This document shows positions 52,580 to 61,319 of a DNA stretch of 64,000 nt, in pieces (within the stretch, counting starts at the first letter, position 1; each line of letters begins with the position of its first letter). Origin of the DNA: Aquihabitans sp. G128 (GTDB lineage Bacteria > Actinomycetota > Acidimicrobiia > Acidimicrobiales > Iamiaceae); assembly GCF_019048865.1 (NCBI RefSeq), contig NZ_CP077604.1:372001-436000 (forward strand). The letters are read 5' to 3'. The position numbers and the translations under genes are program-made. The notes beneath the pieces are model-generated. The model ran no database searches, had not been told where the DNA came from, and saw only the letters and a program-made list of their open reading frames with translations.

Positions 52580-52623
52580 GGGACCTTCGGCCCTGCCGGG
52601 TGGTGGGACGTGGGGCGGACGAT
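52580..52623 (+). promoter_or_regulatory. DosR-type box and -10 element before the multicopper oxidase
   Basis: The same 14-mer GGGACCTTCGGCCC as at 50621, followed after 24 nt by GACGATGGGC, against 23 nt at the regulator promoter. Identical boxes at near-identical spacing before two neighbouring genes argue for shared control by the DosR-like regulator. Confidence 0.65.
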
Positions 52624-52660
52624 GGGCACCGGTCCCATCCCCACCACAGAAGGCTCGACG

Positions 52661-54097
52661 ATGAGCGCTCCCAACCAGACCCTGCTGACCCGGTTCGCCC
52701 TGGCGGCGTCGGTGTTCGCCCTCATGATCGCGGCGGTGGCGGTCTCCGGCCGCGGCGACGCCTCCGGCCCCTCCGCCACCGCCGCCGCTGCGCCGGTCGC
52801 CATCTCGCTGAGCGAGTTCGCCCTCACGCCGTCGGCGGTGACCGTGCCCAAGGGCGGGTCGCTGGCCGTCACCAACAACGGCTCCATGGTCCACAACCTC
52901 TCCGTCGACGGGACCGGGCTGAAGGTGGCGGACCTCGCCGCCGGGGCGTCGTCCACGCTGGACGTCTCGAAGCTGAAGCCCGGCACCTACGCCATCTCGT
53001 GCCAGATCGCCGGCCACGAGGATTCCGGGATGAAGGGCACCCTGGTGGTGTCCGACGGCGGCACGGCCAGCGCCACCGAGGCAGCGGCCCAGACCGAGGA
53101 GATGGCCGGCATGGACCACTCGAACATGGACGTGTCGACCATGGAGGGCAGCGACCCGGAGGCCAAAGCCATGAACGAGCGGATGGAGAAGGCCATGACC
53201 GGCGGGGTCCAGGAGTTCCTCGACTACGCGAAGCGATACGGCGCCGGCACCATCGAGGCCGGCAACGAGAAGCTGGCCCCTACCGTGCTGGCCGACGGCA
53301 CCAAGCGCTTCGACCTCACCGCCGCCATCACCGACTGGGAGGTCAGCCCCGGCAAGGTCGTCAAGGCCTGGACCTACAACGGTCGGGTGCCGGGGCCGTG
53401 GCTGCGGGTGGAGCCGGGCGACAAGGTGGAGGTGCACGTCACGAACGACCTCCCGATCAGCACCGACGTCCACTGGCACGGGGTGAGCGTCCCGAACGCG
53501 ATGGACGGGGTCGCCCCGATCACGCAGGACTACATCGAGCCCTACAAGTCCTTCACCTACGCCTTCACGGCGCCGGACCACGACGAGCTCGGCATGTACC
53601 ACGCCCACATGCACGGCCAGGTGGCCATCGTCAACGGCCTGTTCGCCATCTTCCAGGTGGGCGACGTGCCGCTCCCCGAGGGCAAGCACTTCACGACGAT
53701 GGACGTGCCCAAGGGCGTGAAGGTGGCCCAGGAGATCCCCATGGTGCTCAACGACGCCGGCGTGATCGGCCTGTCGTTGAACGGCAAGGCGTTCCCCGAG
53801 ACCGCCCCGATCGTGGTGCAGAAGGGCGACTGGGTGCTGATCCACTTCCTCAACGAGGGGCTGCAGGTCCACCCGATGCACCTGCACCGCCAGCCGCAGC
53901 TGGTGGTGGCCAAGGACGGGTTCCCGCTCGACTCGCCCTACCAGGCGGACACGATCCTCATCGCCCCCGGCGAGCGCTACAGCGTCCTGGTGCACGCCAC
54001 CGAGGTGGGCACGTGGGCCTTCCACTGCCACATCGTCAGCCACGCCGAGAGCGACGAGGGCCTGACCGGCATGGTCACCGCCATGATCGTCCAGTAG
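52661..54097 (+). CDS. Multicopper oxidase with fused N-terminal cupredoxin domain
   Basis: 478 residues. A signal/TM segment (about 10-35) is followed by a blue-copper domain (45-130) whose type 1 ligands are visible: His in 'MVHNLSVDG', then Cys, His and Met in 'SCQIAGHEDSGM'. A Met/His-rich linker ('GMDHSNMDVSTM') leads to the oxidase: 'HWHGVSVPNAMDG', 'MYHAHMHG', 'VHPMHLHRQP' and 'FHCHIVSHAESDEG', the four copper motifs. Extracytoplasmic. Substrate is unknown; copper, phenolic or nitrite-type chemistry are options. It sits behind a DosR-type box. Confidence 0.9.
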   Translation: MSAPNQTLLTRFALAASVFALMIAAVAVSGRGDASGPSATAAAAPVAISLSEFALTPSAVTVPKGGSLAVTNNGSMVHNLSVDGTGLKVADLAAGASSTLDVSKLKPGTYAISCQIAGHEDSGMKGTLVVSDGGTASATEAAAQTEEMAGMDHSNMDVSTMEGSDPEAKAMNERMEKAMTGGVQEFLDYAKRYGAGTIEAGNEKLAPTVLADGTKRFDLTAAITDWEVSPGKVVKAWTYNGRVPGPWLRVEPGDKVEVHVTNDLPISTDVHWHGVSVPNAMDGVAPITQDYIEPYKSFTYAFTAPDHDELGMYHAHMHGQVAIVNGLFAIFQVGDVPLPEGKHFTTMDVPKGVKVAQEIPMVLNDAGVIGLSLNGKAFPETAPIVVQKGDWVLIHFLNEGLQVHPMHLHRQPQLVVAKDGFPLDSPYQADTILIAPGERYSVLVHATEVGTWAFHCHIVSHAESDEGLTGMVTAMIVQ

Positions 54098-54214
54098 CGC
54101 GGCCGTCGGCGGGAGAGGCGGGCGCCGCACCGGCGTCGCGGCCGAGTGTGACGAAGTGTGAACGCTCGGTGTCGACCGGCCGTCACGGCCCGAACCGGTC
54201 GTAGCTTCGGCGCC

Positions 54215-55264
54215 GTGACCGACACCGCCGCCTCCACCCCGACCGACCTGGCCGCCTTCATCGAGGGCCTGCCGAAGTGCGAGCTCCACGTCCACCTGGA
54301 GGGCACGCTCGCCCCCGACCTCAAGCTGGCGCTGGCCCAGCGCAACGGCCTCGACATCGGCCAGACCACGGTCGAGGAGGTCGAGGCCACCTACCAGTTC
54401 GACTCCCTCACCAGCTTCCTCGCCGTCTACTACCCGGCCATGGGCGTGCTGGTGACGGCCGAGGACTTCAGCGACCTGGCCTACGCGTACCTGGCGAAGG
54501 CGGCGTCGCTGGGCGTCCGCTACGTGGAGATGTTCTTCGACCCCCAGGCCCACACCGGCCGAGGCGTGCCGTTCAGCACGGTCATCCAGGGCTACCGGCA
54601 GGGCATCGTGCGGGCCCGGGCCGAGCTGGGCATCTCCGGTGAGCTCATCCTGTGCTTCCTGCGCGACCTGTCGGCGGAGTTCGCCATGGCCACGCTGATG
54701 GAGGCGCTGCCCTACAAGGAGTGGATCATCGGGATCGGCCTCGACTCCGACGAGCGGGGCAACCCGCCCAGCAAGTTCGCCGCGGTCTTCGCTCGCGCCC
54801 GCCAGGAGGGCTGGCAGCTGACCATGCACTGCGACATCGACCAGGAGGGCAGCATCGAGCACATCCGCCAGGCCCTGCAGGAGATCGGGGTCGACCGGAT
54901 CGACCACGGCACCAACATCGTCGAGTCGCCCGCCCTGGTGGCCGAGGCCAAGGAGCGGGGCGTCGGCTTCACGTGCTGCCCGGTGTCGAACAGCTTCGTG
55001 ACGGCCGACATGAAGGCGGACGAGATCGTCTCCCTGCTCCGCGACGGCGTCCGGGTGACGGTGAACTCCGACGACCCCGCCTACTTCGGCGGCTACATGA
55101 CCGAGAACTACGCCGCCCTCGCCGCCCATGCCGGGCTCGACGCCGGCGAGGTCCTCGCCCTGGCCCGCAACGCCTTCGAGGTGGCCTGGCTCACGCCCCG
55201 CGCCCGCGACGGCTACCTGGCCGAGCTCGACGCCTACGCCGCCCGCCACGGCGTCACCGGCTGA
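54215..55264 (+). CDS. Adenosine deaminase-family (metal-dependent) hydrolase
   Basis: 349 residues from GTG 54215, with TAGCTT ending 7 nt upstream. Metal site 'ELHVHLEGTL', 'RIDHGTNIVE', 'TCCPVSNSF' and 'VTVNSDDPAYFGG' are all present. The catalytic HAGE motif of adenosine deaminases is replaced by 'MHCDIDQEGS', so the usual proton-shuttling Glu is not in place. The substrate may be an adenine derivative or another purine. The family is firm, the reaction is not. Confidence 0.87.
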   Translation: MTDTAASTPTDLAAFIEGLPKCELHVHLEGTLAPDLKLALAQRNGLDIGQTTVEEVEATYQFDSLTSFLAVYYPAMGVLVTAEDFSDLAYAYLAKAASLGVRYVEMFFDPQAHTGRGVPFSTVIQGYRQGIVRARAELGISGELILCFLRDLSAEFAMATLMEALPYKEWIIGIGLDSDERGNPPSKFAAVFARARQEGWQLTMHCDIDQEGSIEHIRQALQEIGVDRIDHGTNIVESPALVAEAKERGVGFTCCPVSNSFVTADMKADEIVSLLRDGVRVTVNSDDPAYFGGYMTENYAALAAHAGLDAGEVLALARNAFEVAWLTPRARDGYLAELDAYAARHGVTG

Positions 55265-55266
55265 GC

Positions 55267-55857
55267 TCAGCGCAGGCCGGCGAGGAGGAACTCGTCGACG
55301 AAGGCGTGGACGCTGGCCGGCTCGGCGAGGTCGACCGACTCGCCGGGGATGGTCACCAGCGAGAGCACGAGGCGCAGCACCCACTCGGCGGCGCGGGCGG
55401 TGTCGAGGTCGGCCCGCACCTCGCCGGCGGCCTTGGCCTCGTCGATGAACGGGTGCCAGAACGGGGTCATGCCCGGGACCATGGCCTTGAGGCCGGAGCC
55501 GACCGTGGCGGCGAAGGCGTCGGGCTCTTCGTCCTGGAGCCGCAGCAGCAGGGCCCCGGGTTGGTGCTCCACCGCGATCAGCACGGCGGTGGCCACCCGC
55601 GCGGCCAGGCCGTCGGCCGCGGCGACCTTGGTGGTGGCGTCGGCCCAGAAGGCTTCGTCGGTGTGGGCGAGGGTGGCCACCACCAGCGCCGCCTTGTCGG
55701 GGAAGTGCTTGTAGAGCCCGGCCCTGGAGACGCCGGCCTCGTTGGCGATCTCGACCATGGTCGTGCGGCGGATGCCGTCTCGGCGCAGGCAGGTCTCGGC
55801 AGCGGCCAGCAGCCGGTCTCGCGTGCCGACCGGCTCGACCTCGGCGGGGTCGCTCAC
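55267..55857 (-). CDS. TetR-family transcriptional regulator
   Basis: 196 residues, GTG start overlapping the monooxygenase stop by 4 nt. N-terminal HTH: 'RDRLLAAAETCLRRDGIRRTTMVEIANEAGVSRAGLYKHFPDKAALV'. The ligand-binding domain is unremarkable. It is cotranscribed with the monooxygenase and is the likely ligand-sensing repressor of the divergent promoters at 57831-57861. Confidence 0.92.
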   Translation of the reverse strand: MSDPAEVEPVGTRDRLLAAAETCLRRDGIRRTTMVEIANEAGVSRAGLYKHFPDKAALVVATLAHTDEAFWADATTKVAAADGLAARVATAVLIAVEHQPGALLLRLQDEEPDAFAATVGSGLKAMVPGMTPFWHPFIDEAKAAGEVRADLDTARAAEWVLRLVLSLVTIPGESVDLAEPASVHAFVDEFLLAGLR

Positions 55858-57782
55858 CGCACGTCGAAGTCGGCCCAGTCGGGCTCCTTCGTCCACGCCC
55901 AGTAGTCGACGATGCGCCAGGGGCTCAGGCCGTGGATCTCGCCGTGGGCGTTCTTGAAGAACGAGTGCTTCACCGACGGCTGGGACCACACCAGGGTCTT
56001 GATCTCGGCCTGGGACCGGGCGTGCCAGTCGTCGTAGCGCTCCTGGAGCGGTTCCAGGGTTCGGGCGCCCTCGTCGATCAGGTGCTCGAGGCACTGGGAG
56101 ATGTAGCGCATCTGGCACTCGGAGTGGAAGATCAGGCTGCCGCCGTGGGCCAGGTTGGTGCCCGGCCCGTACATGCAGAACAGGTTCGGGAAGCCGGGCA
56201 CCGTGATGCCGAGGTAGGCGGCTGGGCGCTCGCCCCACATGGTGCGGAGGTCGACCCCGTCGCGGCCCGTGACGTCCATGGGGAAGAGGAGCTTGGCGGC
56301 GTGGAAGCCGGTGGCGTAGACGATCACGTCGCACTCGTGGCGCCCGCCGTCGACGGTGACGATGGCGTCGGCCTCGATGTGGTCGATGCCGGTGCGGACC
56401 AGCTCGACGTCGGGGCGGGTGAGGGTGCGCAGCCAGCTGCCGTTGTCCTGCAGCGTGCGCTTGCCGGTGGCCGGGTAGTCGGGCACGACCTTGGCGACCA
56501 GGTCGGGGTCCTCGCCCACCTGGCTGGTGATCCAGTCGGTGAACATCTGGCGGGTGAGCTCGTTGACCTCGCTCACCGCGGTCTGCTGGTCGGGGTAGTC
56601 GGGGTCGACCCGGGCGGCCTCGAGGCCCTTGTCGCAGCCGGGCCAGAAGATGAGGAACCGGTACCAGCGCCCGTAGAAGGGGAGGTGGCGAAGGGCCCAG
56701 CGCACGCCGGGGCCCACGGTCTCGTGGTAGTTCGGGTTCGGGAACATCCATTGGGCGGTGCGCTGGAACACGGTGAGGTGGCCGACCTCCTCGGCGATCG
56801 TGGGCGCGATCTGGAAGCCGCTGGCCCCGGCGCCCACCATGGCCACCCGCTTCCCGGCCAGGTCGACGTCGTGGTCCCAGCGCGCCGAGTGGAAGGCCGG
56901 CCCGGCGAAGTCGTCCTGGCCGGGGATGTCCGGGGTGTTGGGCCGGTTGAGCTGGCCGACGGCGGAGATGACCGCCCGCGCCACGAGGGTGTCCTCGGTG
57001 CCGTCGGCCGCGCGGGTGCGGACCGACCAGGTGGCCGTGGCGTCGTCCCACACCGCGCCGAGCACCTCGGTCTCCCAGCGCACGTGCTGGTCGATGCGGT
57101 GCTTCTCCATCACCCCCTGGAAGTAGGCCTGGAGCTCGGGCTGCTGGGCGAAGAACTCGGTCCAGTGGTCGCTGGGCTCGAAGCTGTAGCAGTAGAAGTG
57201 GTTGCCCACGTCCACCCGGGCGCCGGGGTAGCTGTTCTCCCACCAGGTGCCGCCCACGCCGGCGTTCTTCTCGACGATGGTGAACGGGATGCCCGCCTCC
57301 TGGAGGCGGATGCCGGCCAGCAGGCCCGACTGCCCGCAGCCGATGACCACCACCGGGAACGCCTCGCGTGCCTCGACGTCGGCGGGCGGCGGCAGCTGGC
57401 GGGCGTCGGTGCCGTCGAGCTCCATCTCCTCCATGAGCATCGGCACGTACTCGGCCGGCACGTCCTCCACCACCAGCCAGCGCATCATCTCGTGCAGCAG
57501 CTCGGCGGAGATGGGCTCGGGCTCCGGGCAGCCGGCGTCGCGGTAGGCGCGGATGCGATCGAGGGCGAGGGCGCGGACCTCGGTCTTGTCCTCCTCGGTC
57601 ATGTAGCCCTGGACCTCGTTGAGGAACAGGCCGGCGGGCTTCAGGTGGCCGCGGATCAGCTCGGGGTCGCCGGTGAGGTGGACCAGCGAGAGCATGAGGG
57701 TGGGGATGCTCACGTCGAGCAGGGCGGCCGCGATCTCGTCGTCGGAGGACGTGAACGGCTCGCCGGCGTGCGGGTTGCGCAT
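55854..57782 (-). CDS. FAD-dependent (Baeyer-Villiger type) monooxygenase
   Basis: 642 residues with a ~125-residue N-terminal extension. FAD-binding 'VVIGCGQSGLLAGIRLQEAGIPF', 'GVGGTWWENSYPGARVDV', the BVMO-type fingerprint 'FAGPAFHSARWDHD' (WD where WP is usual) and NADPH-binding 'RVAMVGAGASGFQIAPTIAEE'. Start ATG 57782 with GGGAG 5 nt upstream. It inserts oxygen into a ketone or similar substrate. It is divergent from an alcohol dehydrogenase/CoA-transferase/hydratase operon, which suggests degradation of an alicyclic or steroid-like compound. Confidence 0.9.
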   Translation of the reverse strand: MRNPHAGEPFTSSDDEIAAALLDVSIPTLMLSLVHLTGDPELIRGHLKPAGLFLNEVQGYMTEEDKTEVRALALDRIRAYRDAGCPEPEPISAELLHEMMRWLVVEDVPAEYVPMLMEEMELDGTDARQLPPPADVEAREAFPVVVIGCGQSGLLAGIRLQEAGIPFTIVEKNAGVGGTWWENSYPGARVDVGNHFYCYSFEPSDHWTEFFAQQPELQAYFQGVMEKHRIDQHVRWETEVLGAVWDDATATWSVRTRAADGTEDTLVARAVISAVGQLNRPNTPDIPGQDDFAGPAFHSARWDHDVDLAGKRVAMVGAGASGFQIAPTIAEEVGHLTVFQRTAQWMFPNPNYHETVGPGVRWALRHLPFYGRWYRFLIFWPGCDKGLEAARVDPDYPDQQTAVSEVNELTRQMFTDWITSQVGEDPDLVAKVVPDYPATGKRTLQDNGSWLRTLTRPDVELVRTGIDHIEADAIVTVDGGRHECDVIVYATGFHAAKLLFPMDVTGRDGVDLRTMWGERPAAYLGITVPGFPNLFCMYGPGTNLAHGGSLIFHSECQMRYISQCLEHLIDEGARTLEPLQERYDDWHARSQAEIKTLVWSQPSVKHSFFKNAHGEIHGLSPWRIVDYWAWTKEPDWADFDVR

Positions 57783-57830
57783 GGCTGCTCCCTGGGGTCG
57801 TCGGCGCCCTCCGGGCCCCGTCGGCGGGCA

Positions 57831-57861
57831 GCGTACACAGATCGACGGATCTGTCTACAGT
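57831..57861. promoter_or_regulatory. TetR operator overlapping two divergent -10 elements
   Basis: A palindrome centred at 57845-57846: ACAGATC-gacg-GATCTGT, extended by GTA.../...TAC with one mismatch (57833-57858). A TACGCT -10 for the monooxygenase (minus strand, 57831-57836) and a TACAGT -10 for the dehydrogenase (57856-57861) flank and overlap it. One bound TetR dimer would shut both transcripts. Confidence 0.75.
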
Positions 57862-57904
57862 GACCCCCGGCTGCCGTCAGGGGACGCGGCCGGAGGAGGC
57901 AGCG

Positions 57905-58930
57905 GTGCGCCACGTGGTGATCGACGGGCCGGGCAGCGTGCAGGTGCAGGACGCGCCGGACCCGGTGGCCCCAGGGCTCGACGGCGCGGTGGTCGAGGTG
58001 GACGCCACCGCGATCTGCGGGTCGGACCTCCACTTCTACGACGGCGACCTGCCCGCCGGAGGCGGCGTGGCCGTGGGCCACGAGTTCCTGGGCACCGTGG
58101 TCGAGGTGGGACCGAACGTCGGGCGCTTCCACGTCGGCGACCGGGTGCTCACGGCGTCGGTGGCCGGGTGCGGCCACTGCGACGGCTGCGCCACGGGCGA
58201 CCCGATCACGTGCGTCGACGGGCCCAAGGTGTTCGGCTCGGGCGCGCTCGGCGGGGGCCAGGCCACCGCGGTGGCGGTGCCCGCCGCCGACTTCCAGCTG
58301 CTCGCCATCCCGCCCGGCATCGACGACGAGGCGGCCCTGCTGCTCACCGACAACCTGGCCACCGGCTGGGCCGGCGCCAAGCGGGCCGACATCCCGTTGG
58401 GCGGGACGGTCGCCGTGCTGGGCCTGGGCGCCGTCGGCCTGTGCGCCGTGCGGGCCGCGCTGCAGCTGGGTGCCGGGCGGGTGCTGGCGGTCGACCCGGT
58501 GGCCGGGCGTCGAGCCCGCGCCGAGTCCTTCGGCGCCGAGCCCGTCGAGGGCCCGACGGTGGCCGCCGTGCTGGAGGCCACCGGCGGCCGGGGCGCCGAC
58601 TCGGTGATCGATGCGGTGGCGCTCGACGCCACGCTCACCGACGCCCTCTCGTGCGTGCGGCCGGGTGGCACGGTCTCGGTCATCGGCGTGCACGGGCTCG
58701 ACCCGTACCCGTTGCCCATCCTCATGGCCCTGCTCCGCAGCACCACGCTGCGCATGACCACCGCCCCGGTCCACCAGACGTGGCGGGAGCTGGTGCCGCT
58801 GGTGGCCGCCGGCCGCCTGCGCACCGACGGGATCTTCACCCACCGCTACGCCCTGGAGGACGCCGCCGAGGCCTACGCCGCGGTGGCGGCCCGCACGGCT
58901 GACTGCGTCAAGGTCATCCTGCAGCCGTGA
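57905..58930 (+). CDS. Zinc-dependent alcohol dehydrogenase (MDR family)
   Basis: 341 residues from GTG 57905, with a GGAGGAGGC site upstream. Catalytic zinc ligands in 'AICGSDLHFYDGD' and 'GVAVGHEFLGTV'; structural zinc cysteines 'CGHCDGCATGDPITC'; Rossmann 'GGTVAVLGLGAVGLCAVRAALQLGA'. The next gene overlaps it by 4 nt (GTGA). In the cluster it could oxidise an alcohol to the ketone used by the divergent monooxygenase. Confidence 0.92.
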   Translation: MRHVVIDGPGSVQVQDAPDPVAPGLDGAVVEVDATAICGSDLHFYDGDLPAGGGVAVGHEFLGTVVEVGPNVGRFHVGDRVLTASVAGCGHCDGCATGDPITCVDGPKVFGSGALGGGQATAVAVPAADFQLLAIPPGIDDEAALLLTDNLATGWAGAKRADIPLGGTVAVLGLGAVGLCAVRAALQLGAGRVLAVDPVAGRRARAESFGAEPVEGPTVAAVLEATGGRGADSVIDAVALDATLTDALSCVRPGGTVSVIGVHGLDPYPLPILMALLRSTTLRMTTAPVHQTWRELVPLVAAGRLRTDGIFTHRYALEDAAEAYAAVAARTADCVKVILQP

Positions 58931-61308
58931 CCGAGGCGGCGGCGCTGCGGGTGCTCGACACCACGAGCGGCATCGCCGGCGCCTACGCCGCGCTGCTCCT
59001 GGTGCACGCCGGCGCCGACGTCGTGCGGGTCGAGCCGAGCGGTGGCGACCCGCTGCGCCGCTGGGCCCAGGCCGACGTGCCCGAGACCGAGGCCGGGGCG
59101 CTCCACGAGTACCTGCGCCAGGGGCAGCGGGCCATCGGCGTCGACGGCGACCCGTTCGGCGCCGGCGTGCTCGACGGCGTCGACGTGCTGCTGGCCTCGC
59201 CGGCGCCGGCCGACGACGCCGCGCTCCGAGCGGCGGTGGCCCGCGACCCGGGCCTGGTCGCCGTGGCCTTCACCCCGTACGGGCTCGACGGTCCCTACCG
59301 GGACCGCCCGGCCACCGACCTCACCCTGCAGGCCGACAGCGGCGCCCTGGCCATCCGCGGCCACGCGAGCCGCCGGCCCTTCCAGATGGGCGGCCGCACG
59401 ACCGAGTGGCTGGCCGGCGCCTACGCCGCGGCCGGTGCGCTGGCGTTCGTCGAAGGACGGCACCGCGGCAGGGGCGGTGCCCTGCTGGACCTGTCGCTGG
59501 CCGAGGTGGCCAACATCGGTGGCGCCAACTTCATGGACGTCTTCCACGCCGTGCAGTCGGGTCCCGGGACCGAGCCGCAGGGACCGCCGCGCACGCTGGA
59601 GACGCCGTCGATCGAGCGCACGGCCGACGGGTGGGTGGGCTTCAACACCAACGCCCCCCACCAGATCACCGCCTTCCTCCGCATGATCGGCCGGGACGAC
59701 CTGGCCGACAGCGGCGAGCTGACCATGGCCGCCCAGCGGGTGGCCCGCATCGACGAGTGGCAGGCCCTGGTGACGGCCTGGACCAGCCAGCGGACGACCG
59801 CCGAGGTGGTGGCGCTGGCGGTGGCCCACAAGGTCCCGGTGGCGCCGGTGTGCGACGGGCGGTCGGTGGCCCAGCTCGACACGGTGGTGGACCGGGGCAG
59901 CCTGGTCGACGCGCCCAGCGGCCGCTTTCGCATGCCGGGCCGCCCCTGGCGCATCGACGGCCAGGTCGGGCCGGCCCCTCGCCCGGCCCCGTCGCCGCCC
60001 GCCGCGCCGGTCGCCTCGCCCACCTGGCCCGGTGGGCGCACGGCGTGGCCGCCGCCGCCCGCCGAGGCCGATGCCGCGCCGGGCCGGCCGCTCGCCGGCC
60101 TGCGCGTGCTCGACCTGACCACCTGGTGGGCCGGGCCGATGTCGTCGGGCCTGCTCGCCGCGCTGGGCGCCGACGTCGTCCACCTCGAGGCCCCGGCCCG
60201 CATGGACGGGGCCCGCATGGTGGGGGCGTCGTTCTTCGACCGTCCCTCCTGGTGGGAGCTCAGCCCCTTCTTCCTGACCGTCAACGCCGGCAAGCGCAGC
60301 CTGGCGCTGGACCTCGAAGCCGATGCCGGGCGGGCGCTGGCCCTGCGCCTGGTGGCCGAGGCCGACGTGCTCATCGAGAACGCCACGCCACGGGTGCTCC
60401 CGAAGCTGGGCCTCGGCGGCGACGCCGTGCACGCCGCCAACCCCCGCACGATCGTGGTCCGCATGCCCGCCTTCGGCCTCGACGGGCCGTGGAGCGAGCG
60501 GCCCGGGTTCGCCCAGACCATCGAGCAGGCGTCCGGCCTGGCGTGGATGACCGGCGAGCACGACGACCAACCCCGGATCCAGCGGGGCCCCTGCGACCCG
60601 AACGGTGGCCTCCACGCCGCCATCGGCCTGCTGGTCGCCCTGCGAGAGCGGGAGCGCACAGGGGAGGGGAGCGTGGTGGAGGCGGCCATGTTCGACGCCG
60701 CCCTCGCCGTGGCCGCCGAGCCGATCATCGAGTGGAGCGCCTACGGCAACCTCACCGCGCGCGACGGGAACCGCTCGCCGTGGGCCGCACCCCAGGGCCT
60801 CTATGCCTGCGCCGGTCCGGACCGGTGGCTGGCTGCGTCCGTCGACACCGACGAGCGCTGGCTCGCCCTCTGCCGCGCCATCGACCGGCCCGACCTGGCG
60901 GCCGACCCGTCGCTGGCCGACCTCGCCGGCCGCCGTGCCCAGCACGACCGCCTCGACGACGCGCTCGGGACCTGGGCGGCCGGACGGGACCTGGACGAGG
61001 CGGTCGGGCTGCTCGTGGCGGCTGCGGTGCCCGCCGCACCGGCGCGCGACCCGCGAGCCACCGCCGCCCACCCCCAGTTCCGGGCTCGCGGCTTCCACGA
61101 GCCCGTCGACCACCCCGTGGCCGGCGTGCTCCCGACGCCGTCGCTGCCGTTCCGGGTGGCCGGGGTCGAGCGCTGGCTGCGCACGCCGGCGCCCACCTTC
61201 GGCCAGCACAACCGGGAGGTGCTGGCCGAGCTGGCCGGCGCCTCCGACGACGAGCTCGCCGCGCTCGCCGAGCAGCACCTGATCGCCGACCGCCCCACCG
61301 GGCTCTGA
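58927..61308 (+). CDS. Fused tandem CaiB/BaiF-type (family III) CoA-transferase
   Basis: 793 residues, twice the usual ~400. Domain 1 (1-350) starts 'ALRVLDTTSGIAGAYAALLLVHAGADVVRVEPSGGDPLRRW'; domain 2 (385-790) starts 'GLRVLDLTTWWAGPMSSGLLAALGADVVHLEAPARMDG' and has 'GFAQTIEQASGLAWMTGEH'. A Pro-rich linker joins them. Family III enzymes are interlocked dimers, so the fusion may be a single-chain dimer. It overlaps the dehydrogenase gene. It would activate an acid as CoA thioester. Confidence 0.9.
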   Translation: MTEAAALRVLDTTSGIAGAYAALLLVHAGADVVRVEPSGGDPLRRWAQADVPETEAGALHEYLRQGQRAIGVDGDPFGAGVLDGVDVLLASPAPADDAALRAAVARDPGLVAVAFTPYGLDGPYRDRPATDLTLQADSGALAIRGHASRRPFQMGGRTTEWLAGAYAAAGALAFVEGRHRGRGGALLDLSLAEVANIGGANFMDVFHAVQSGPGTEPQGPPRTLETPSIERTADGWVGFNTNAPHQITAFLRMIGRDDLADSGELTMAAQRVARIDEWQALVTAWTSQRTTAEVVALAVAHKVPVAPVCDGRSVAQLDTVVDRGSLVDAPSGRFRMPGRPWRIDGQVGPAPRPAPSPPAAPVASPTWPGGRTAWPPPPAEADAAPGRPLAGLRVLDLTTWWAGPMSSGLLAALGADVVHLEAPARMDGARMVGASFFDRPSWWELSPFFLTVNAGKRSLALDLEADAGRALALRLVAEADVLIENATPRVLPKLGLGGDAVHAANPRTIVVRMPAFGLDGPWSERPGFAQTIEQASGLAWMTGEHDDQPRIQRGPCDPNGGLHAAIGLLVALRERERTGEGSVVEAAMFDAALAVAAEPIIEWSAYGNLTARDGNRSPWAAPQGLYACAGPDRWLAASVDTDERWLALCRAIDRPDLAADPSLADLAGRRAQHDRLDDALGTWAAGRDLDEAVGLLVAAAVPAAPARDPRATAAHPQFRARGFHEPVDHPVAGVLPTPSLPFRVAGVERWLRTPAPTFGQHNREVLAELAGASDDELAALAEQHLIADRPTGL

Positions 61309-61319
61309 GAGGACACGCC

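Noticed and set aside
52517-55384. 955-codon open frame on the minus strand
   Set aside because: It lies opposite the multicopper oxidase and deaminase genes, which carry all expected motifs. The minus-strand translation is His/Val/Leu/Gly-rich with no domain, a side effect of high GC.
58873-61278. 801-codon open frame on the minus strand
   Set aside because: Antisense to the fused CoA-transferase, whose two domains are clear.
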